Source of the DNA: Spirochaetaceae bacterium
GTDB lineage: Bacteria; Spirochaetota; Spirochaetia; Treponematales; Breznakiellaceae
Direction: 5' to 3'
NCBI GenBank assembly: GCA_031257135.1
Contig: JAIRPH010000211.1
Location: forward strand, 1 to 9,362
DNA: 9,362 bases
Part shown: positions 6,363-9,362 of the stretch, piece by piece
Position numbering within the stretch: position 1 is the first letter of the stretch
Layout of the letters: each line of letters opens with the position of its first letter
Translations under genes and position numbers: made by a program
Notes under the pieces: generated by a model
The model's database searches: none
Told to the model about the DNA's origin: nothing
Seen by the model: only the letters and a program-made list of their open reading frames with translations

Positions 6363-7508
6363 TTATGGTTCTCCAAAACCGAACCGGCTGATAATATCCG
6401 TCAAAGCCTCCAAGAGCCGGTCTATTTCTTCCATAGTAGTTGACCATCCCTGAGACACCCGGATTCCTTCGCGCGCGGTTCGCTTATCTACGCCCATAGC
6501 GGCAAGAACCGGACGCTCCTGAGACGACGCTGAACAGGCGGAGCCGGTAGACACTGCGAATCCTGCATCGTCCAAAGCTCGGACCATTACTTCTCCCGGA
6601 ATACGCTTGAAAGCGGCTTGCAGGATATACGGCGAGAACCGCTGGTCTTCGTCGAGCCGGTCTTCGGGAATGAGCCGGCATCCCGGAATGAGCCGAAGCC
6701 CTCGGATAAGCCGGCTGAACCGCTCCGAAGCCTTGTGATATTCGGCTTGTACTGTCTCAGCGTTGAGGCGGCGTTCCAGACAATCCGCCATAGCAAAAGC
6801 CCCGGCGACGTTTTCGGTTCCCGGTCTGATCCCTCGTTCTTGTCCGCCTCCGGCGTAGATAGGATTCAGAGGCTTCCGAAGATAGAGCAGACCCATCCCG
6901 CGAGGTCCTCCTAATTTATGCGCGCTTAGGGATGCTGAATCCGCATAGGTCACATCCGCCGGAACTTTGCCCGCGGTTTGCACCATATCGCAATGCAGAT
7001 GTATCCTTTTATCCCTGAGAATTCGCGCCAAAGCCGGAAGGTCTGTTTTCGCGCCGGTTTCGTTATTAACCCCCATAATAGCGGCGAACCGCGCATCCCG
7101 ATGTTTTTCCAGCGCGTTTTCCAGCGTAGCCGGGCTGACTCTGCCGTCTTGCTCAACGCCGATAAAACCGACCCGTTTCCCAAGGCGTTCAAGGATCAGA
7201 CAATTTTCCCGCACCGACGGATGTTCCGCAGACGACGCGAGGATAACTCCGCCGGATTGCCGTAAAAGCATCGCGTGAAGAGCCAGCGCGTTTGATTCCG
7301 TCCCCCCTGAGGTAATATAGATATACTCAGAGGCTACTCCCAATACTGCGGCGCACCGGCTTCGGGCGGATTCCAGAGCTTCCCGGGCTTCCCTCCCTTC
7401 CCGATGCCGGGACGAAGGATTCCCAAAAGGAACGTTCACGCTACTATAATCAGGCGGCGCGGTAGCGGCCCAATCAAAATAGCATCGCCCAGAATTATCC
7501 CTGTTCAT
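6363..7508 (-). CDS. Cysteine desulfurase (NifS/IscS family), probable sulfur donor to ThiI
   Basis: A 381-residue PLP enzyme of the cytoplasm that converts L-cysteine to alanine and holds the sulfur as a persulfide. Visible landmarks: FDWAATAP (11-18), FGNPSSRH (28-35), TSGGTESN (66-73), PLP-stacking H96, NNETG (148-152), D174 in HCDMVQTAGK, PLP-Schiff-base K198 in SAHKLGG, RPGTEN (228-233) and catalytic C325 in STGSACSASS. The first region is unusual: only seven residues separate ATAPPD from FGNPSS, about ten fewer than in IscS or NifS, so a surface helix is missing. The catalytic loop is also about one residue short. It is the first gene of a two-gene operon with thiI, 5 nt apart, which points to a dedicated partner like Bacillus NifZ rather than a general Fe-S desulfurase (inference). 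Start ATG 7508 lacks a recognisable Shine-Dalgarno sequence. Confidence 0.93.
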   Translation of the reverse strand: MNRDNSGRCYFDWAATAPPDYSSVNVPFGNPSSRHREGREAREALESARSRCAAVLGVASEYIYITSGGTESNALALHAMLLRQSGGVILASSAEHPSVRENCLILERLGKRVGFIGVEQDGRVSPATLENALEKHRDARFAAIMGVNNETGAKTDLPALARILRDKRIHLHCDMVQTAGKVPADVTYADSASLSAHKLGGPRGMGLLYLRKPLNPIYAGGGQERGIRPGTENVAGAFAMADCLERRLNAETVQAEYHKASERFSRLIRGLRLIPGCRLIPEDRLDEDQRFSPYILQAAFKRIPGEVMVRALDDAGFAVSTGSACSASSQERPVLAAMGVDKRTAREGIRVSQGWSTTMEEIDRLLEALTDIISRFGFGEP

Positions 7509-7525
7509 AGTATATATTAAATATT

Positions 7526-7556
7526 TTCAAGAAAATTATTTCCGGTAATACTTGAA
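7526..7556 (-). promoter_or_regulatory. Small inverted repeat in the desulfurase mRNA leader
   Basis: On the coding strand TTCAAG and CTTGAA (6 bp) enclose 19 nt that hold a second small pairing, ATTA/TAAT. This could fold as an AU-rich hairpin about 20 nt before the start codon. It is weak, and may be chance in AT-rich DNA. It does not resemble a thiamine or other riboswitch I know. Confidence 0.25.
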
Positions 7557-7574
7557 TATCTAAAACCATTTCTA

Positions 7575-7603
7575 TTTATATGTTTAAACCTTAATACTGT
7601 CAA
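7575..7603 (-). promoter_or_regulatory. Sigma-70 type promoter of the desulfurase-thiI operon
   Basis: On the minus strand a perfect -35 TTGACA (7603-7598) is followed after exactly 17 bp by -10 TATAAA (7580-7575). Transcription would start near 7568, giving a leader of about 60 nt before ATG 7508. Confidence 0.78.
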
Positions 7604-7664
7604 GAAATTTTTTGTATTATTTTCTCGATTTTCTATATTTAGTATTAACTAACTTTTAATAAAG

Positions 7665-7693
7665 AAGATACGGATAGTATTTATCCGCATCTT
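7665..7693 (-). terminator. Rho-independent terminator of the outer-membrane protein gene
   Basis: A 12-bp stem AAGATGCGGATA / TATCCGTATCTT with a 5-nt loop lies about 21 nt after the stop codon at 7715. One pair is G-U in the leftward transcript, whereas it would be an A-C mismatch in a rightward one, so the hairpin fits the minus strand. A T-rich run (CTTTATT) follows. Confidence 0.8.
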
Positions 7694-7714
7694 TTATGGT
7701 AGCATATAGGTTAC

Positions 7715-9019
7715 TTACTGAGCTGAACCCCGTGCGCCGGGTTTAAAGGTAAACGCCAAGCGTCCGCCAATATTGCTGAAGTCAAAGTGCCAACTGCCGT
7801 TACTTACATCGACTACGCTATCCAAGCCCGCCTCGATAGAAAAGGCTTCAAGAGGCTTAATCTGAATACCAAGCGAAGGAGTTACCGCTGTTAGACCAGC
7901 AACAGACCATAGGGACTGTGTTTTATCAGTTCCCGTGTCAGTTAGCCAGCCTGTTTTAAAGTCAAGAATAGCGACAGTAACTCCGCCGTACAGATTAATA
8001 GTGGGCTTCCATGCGTACATACCGCCGATTGCGGCGCCGGGCGAAATCGAGAAATAGCCGGCGGGCATACCGTCGTCACTGTTGCCATCAAACGTTGTCT
8101 TGTTATCAGCAAGTCCAAATTGAAGGTTCAGCATAGGCTTGAGCTTAACGGCAATTTTTTCATCCACATTCCATGTAAAAGTATAATGCAGGTTAAGATC
8201 ATTGTGGAAAAATCCGGTAGTTGTAGTTTTTTTATTGTCGGTATTTTTTTGGGTGGTACCGAAATCAATGGTCGCCTGATAGTCGCCGCCGAAGTCGCGG
8301 AATTTCAGGTCCAGCTTGAATCCCACCTGGGCGTTTTTCCAATCTTCGGTTTTTCCGGCGGCAGTCTCTCCATTGTTGTACTTGGGCCACTGGAAACCCA
8401 GGGTTACTTTCGGGATTAAATCGCCGAAGGCTTTTCCCCACTGGAGGCTGGTCACTAAATGGTTGTCACTCTCAGATGTTTTACTATCGCCATCGCCTGT
8501 GTTGGTATCTTTAAAGAGTGCGTTATTGAACATCATATCGAAGCGGATGCCCCCGATGCCTTCGTTACCGAAGACAACTGCAAGAGAATTATCCCAAGTT
8601 GCCGTACCTTCAGTATGTTTCGCACTGCCGGTTTCACCGTTATTGTAGCCTCCACCATTGAAGATGTTCCCGCTGTAATAGAAGCCCAAATGACTGCTTC
8701 CCAGCTTTGTCGCCAAGCCGCCTTGATAATTCCCTGCAACACTATTATTGTCACCATTATTGGCGGCGCCGCCGAGGAAAAGGAAGAGCTTGTCGTACTC
8801 GACATTGCTCCAATCGGTAACGTCAATGTAGTCGTCAATATCGGAGCCGAAAAGCCCGTCTGTTGCGGCATTGACCACGGATAGGGGACTTTCCTGAAGG
8901 TTAAGTTTGTAGGGAACAACGCCGTTGGCATCGGTATACTGACTGGGAGGCCACTCCTCAGCCCACAAACCGGTTCCAACAAGAGCCATCAGGACCATGA
9001 TAGAAAATAGCTTTTTCAT
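7715..9019 (-). CDS. Secreted, probable outer-membrane beta-barrel protein
   Basis: A 434-residue exported protein with a classic signal peptide: KK at 2-3, hydrophobic core about 4-17 and a likely signal peptidase I cut after GLWA (20/21). The mature part is rich in Asn, Gly, Asp, Thr and aromatic residues. It has alternating amphipathic segments typical of beta strands (for example 230-241, 275-302, 340-352, 385-399 and 416-426) separated by polar loops such as AANNGDNN (85-92). The motif YNNGET occurs twice (125-130 and 214-219). There are no cysteines. It does not end in the Phe typical of proteobacterial porins. The pattern fits a porin-like or surface protein, as in spirochaete outer membranes, but I cannot name the family. 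It has a strong ribosome site, AGGAG (9026-9030), 6 nt before ATG 9019, and stands alone between its own promoter region and terminator. Confidence 0.8.
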   Translation of the reverse strand: MKKLFSIMVLMALVGTGLWAEEWPPSQYTDANGVVPYKLNLQESPLSVVNAATDGLFGSDIDDYIDVTDWSNVEYDKLFLFLGGAANNGDNNSVAGNYQGGLATKLGSSHLGFYYSGNIFNGGGYNNGETGSAKHTEGTATWDNSLAVVFGNEGIGGIRFDMMFNNALFKDTNTGDGDSKTSESDNHLVTSLQWGKAFGDLIPKVTLGFQWPKYNNGETAAGKTEDWKNAQVGFKLDLKFRDFGGDYQATIDFGTTQKNTDNKKTTTTGFFHNDLNLHYTFTWNVDEKIAVKLKPMLNLQFGLADNKTTFDGNSDDGMPAGYFSISPGAAIGGMYAWKPTINLYGGVTVAILDFKTGWLTDTGTDKTQSLWSVAGLTAVTPSLGIQIKPLEAFSIEAGLDSVVDVSNGSWHFDFSNIGGRLAFTFKPGARGSAQ

Positions 9020-9044
9020 CTATTTCTCCTAAAAAACCGCTTTT

Positions 9045-9081
9045 GTGAAGAGTATAGTCAACGACCATCGGTTTACTTCAC
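9045..9081 (-). promoter_or_regulatory. Likely promoter of the outer-membrane protein gene, with an overlapping inverted repeat
   Basis: A -10 hexamer TATACT lies at 9056-9051 on the minus strand, about 30 nt before the start codon. A good -35 is absent at 16-18 bp. Inverted repeat arms GTGAAG (9045-9050) and CTTCAC (9076-9081) flank this region, and the match extends imperfectly into the T-rich and A-rich flanks. The -10 lies inside the repeat and the -35 position at one arm, as expected of an operator or activator site. No regulator can be named. Confidence 0.4.
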
Positions 9082-9102
9082 TAAAAGCATATAAAAATCT
9101 AT

Positions 9103-9151
9103 CTTTACAACATAGAATCTGCCGATTATCACATGATCTATGCAGGTAAAG
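9103..9151. repeat. Two-step inverted repeat upstream of the outer-membrane protein promoter
   Basis: Arms CTTTAC/GTAAAG (9103-9108, 9146-9151) enclose a second pair CATAGA/TCTATG (9111-9116, 9137-9142) across a small internal loop, with a 20-nt terminal loop. In the leftward transcript a T-run (ATTTTTATAT) follows about 5 nt later. It could be a back-up terminator behind 9162-9203 or a protein-binding site. Confidence 0.35.
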
Positions 9152-9161
9152 CTATAAAAAC

Positions 9162-9203
9162 GGAGACTCCATCTATCCGTGCCACAAATAGACTGGAGCC
9201 TCC
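9162..9203 (-). terminator. Strong leftward rho-independent terminator for a gene beyond the right edge
   Basis: In the leftward transcript GGAGGCTCCA-G-TCTAT pairs with ATAGA-TGGAGTCTCC: 15 pairs, one of them G-U, with one bulged G and an 11-nt loop, directly followed by GTTTTTAT. The G-U pair would be an A-C mismatch on the plus strand, so the element is oriented leftward. It implies a minus-strand gene whose coding part ends at or beyond the window's right end. Confidence 0.82.
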
Positions 9204-9347
9204 TGAATTTCCGAGGAAAAAGAAAAAATTTATCTAAAAAACATAAAAATACAACGATTAGAGGAAGCACATATATTTTAGGTAAAAAATAAGCGACAGC
9301 GGGAAAATTTCCGCTTCCCCCGACTTCCAAAGCAAATTTTAGACATA
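9204..9347. other. AT-rich noncoding stretch at the right edge
   Basis: No credible gene is seen. A minus-strand frame stays open from the edge through this stretch down to 9073, but it runs through the strong terminator and has no ribosome site. It probably represents the 3' untranslated tail of the gene to the right. A short near-palindrome (AGCGG/CCGCT, about 9298-9316) is too small to call. Confidence 0.5.
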
Positions 9348-9362
9348 GGGGGGGGGGGGGGG
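9348..9362. repeat. Run of 15 G at the window end
   Basis: The last 15 bases are all G. This may be a contig-end or sequencing artefact, or a true homopolymer of the kind that varies in length by slippage. The sequence stops inside it, so its real length is unknown. Confidence 0.9.

Noticed and set aside
7509..7600. Thiamine riboswitch upstream of the desulfurase-thiI operon
   Set aside because: The leader is about 60 nt of AT-rich sequence, too short and lacking the conserved thiamine-box bases.
8459..8884. 141-residue frame on the plus strand opposite the outer-membrane protein
   Set aside because: Shadow of the repetitive codon pattern of the real gene, which has a signal peptide, ribosome site and terminator.
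9298..9316. Short near-palindrome AGCGG/CCGCT as a terminator
   Set aside because: Only five GC-rich pairs with an A/T loop and no T-run on either side.
9073..9330. 85-residue hydrophobic reading frame on the minus strand
   Set aside because: It starts at TTG without a ribosome site, runs through a strong terminator and overlaps the promoter-proximal repeat; the apparent hydrophobicity comes from T-rich codons.
9278..9346. 22-codon minus-strand frame starting with ATG just inside the poly-G
   Set aside because: No ribosome site (preceded by the C-run), too short, and basic composition gives no family clue.

Overview
The window looks like a bacterial chromosome fragment from a Gram-negative, probably host-associated anaerobe. 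My best guess is a spirochaete of the Treponema group. This rests on the signal-peptide-bearing outer-membrane-type beta protein, the stand-alone multi-sugar ABC ATPase, and a corrinoid-type gene with PocR-type regulators, as in fermenters and acetogens. No marker gene (rRNA, ribosomal protein) is present, so the assignment is inference. Coding DNA has moderate GC; the gaps between genes are AT-rich. No tRNA, rRNA, IS element or CRISPR array is visible.

Layout, left to right. (1) 1-282 (+): the C-terminal end of an unrecognised gene, cut by the window edge, followed by a perfect 12-bp hairpin (315-350) that serves the convergent gap. (2) 394-3885 (-): a three-gene run, probably one operon, read from 3885 leftward. 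It holds two tandem paralogous PocR/AraC-type regulators and then a small corrinoid-protein homologue. The corrinoid homologue has kept the family fold motifs but lost the cobalt-coordinating histidine (DxHxxG reads DIQEIE), so it is unlikely to be an ordinary methyl carrier. (3) 3886-4028: a divergent control region with a near-consensus sigma-70 promoter for the rightward gene and a direct repeat just upstream of it. (4) 4029-5180 (+): a lone MsmX/UgpC-type sugar-importer ATPase. (5) 5164-7508 (-): a cysteine desulfurase followed by thiI, a two-gene sulfur-transfer operon for tRNA 4-thiouridine (and possibly thiamine thiazole). Its 3' end overlaps the ATPase gene tail to tail by 17 nt. It has its own strong promoter at 7575-7603. 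(6) 7715-9019 (-): a secreted, Asn/Gly-rich, probable outer-membrane beta-barrel protein with a clear terminator and good ribosome site. (7) 9020-9362: noncoding. It contains an inverted repeat over the likely outer-membrane-protein promoter, a second hairpin, a strong leftward terminator belonging to a gene beyond the right edge, and a 15-G run at the extreme end.

Working together: the sulfur operon is self-explanatory, since the desulfurase makes a persulfide from cysteine and ThiI uses it on tRNA. The most unusual part is the regulator pair plus degenerate corrinoid protein. The two DNA-binding domains are almost the same and the sensor domains differ, suggesting two ligand inputs onto one set of sites, possibly with the corrinoid-like protein as a non-catalytic partner. 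No methyltransferase gene is in the window to give it a catalytic job.
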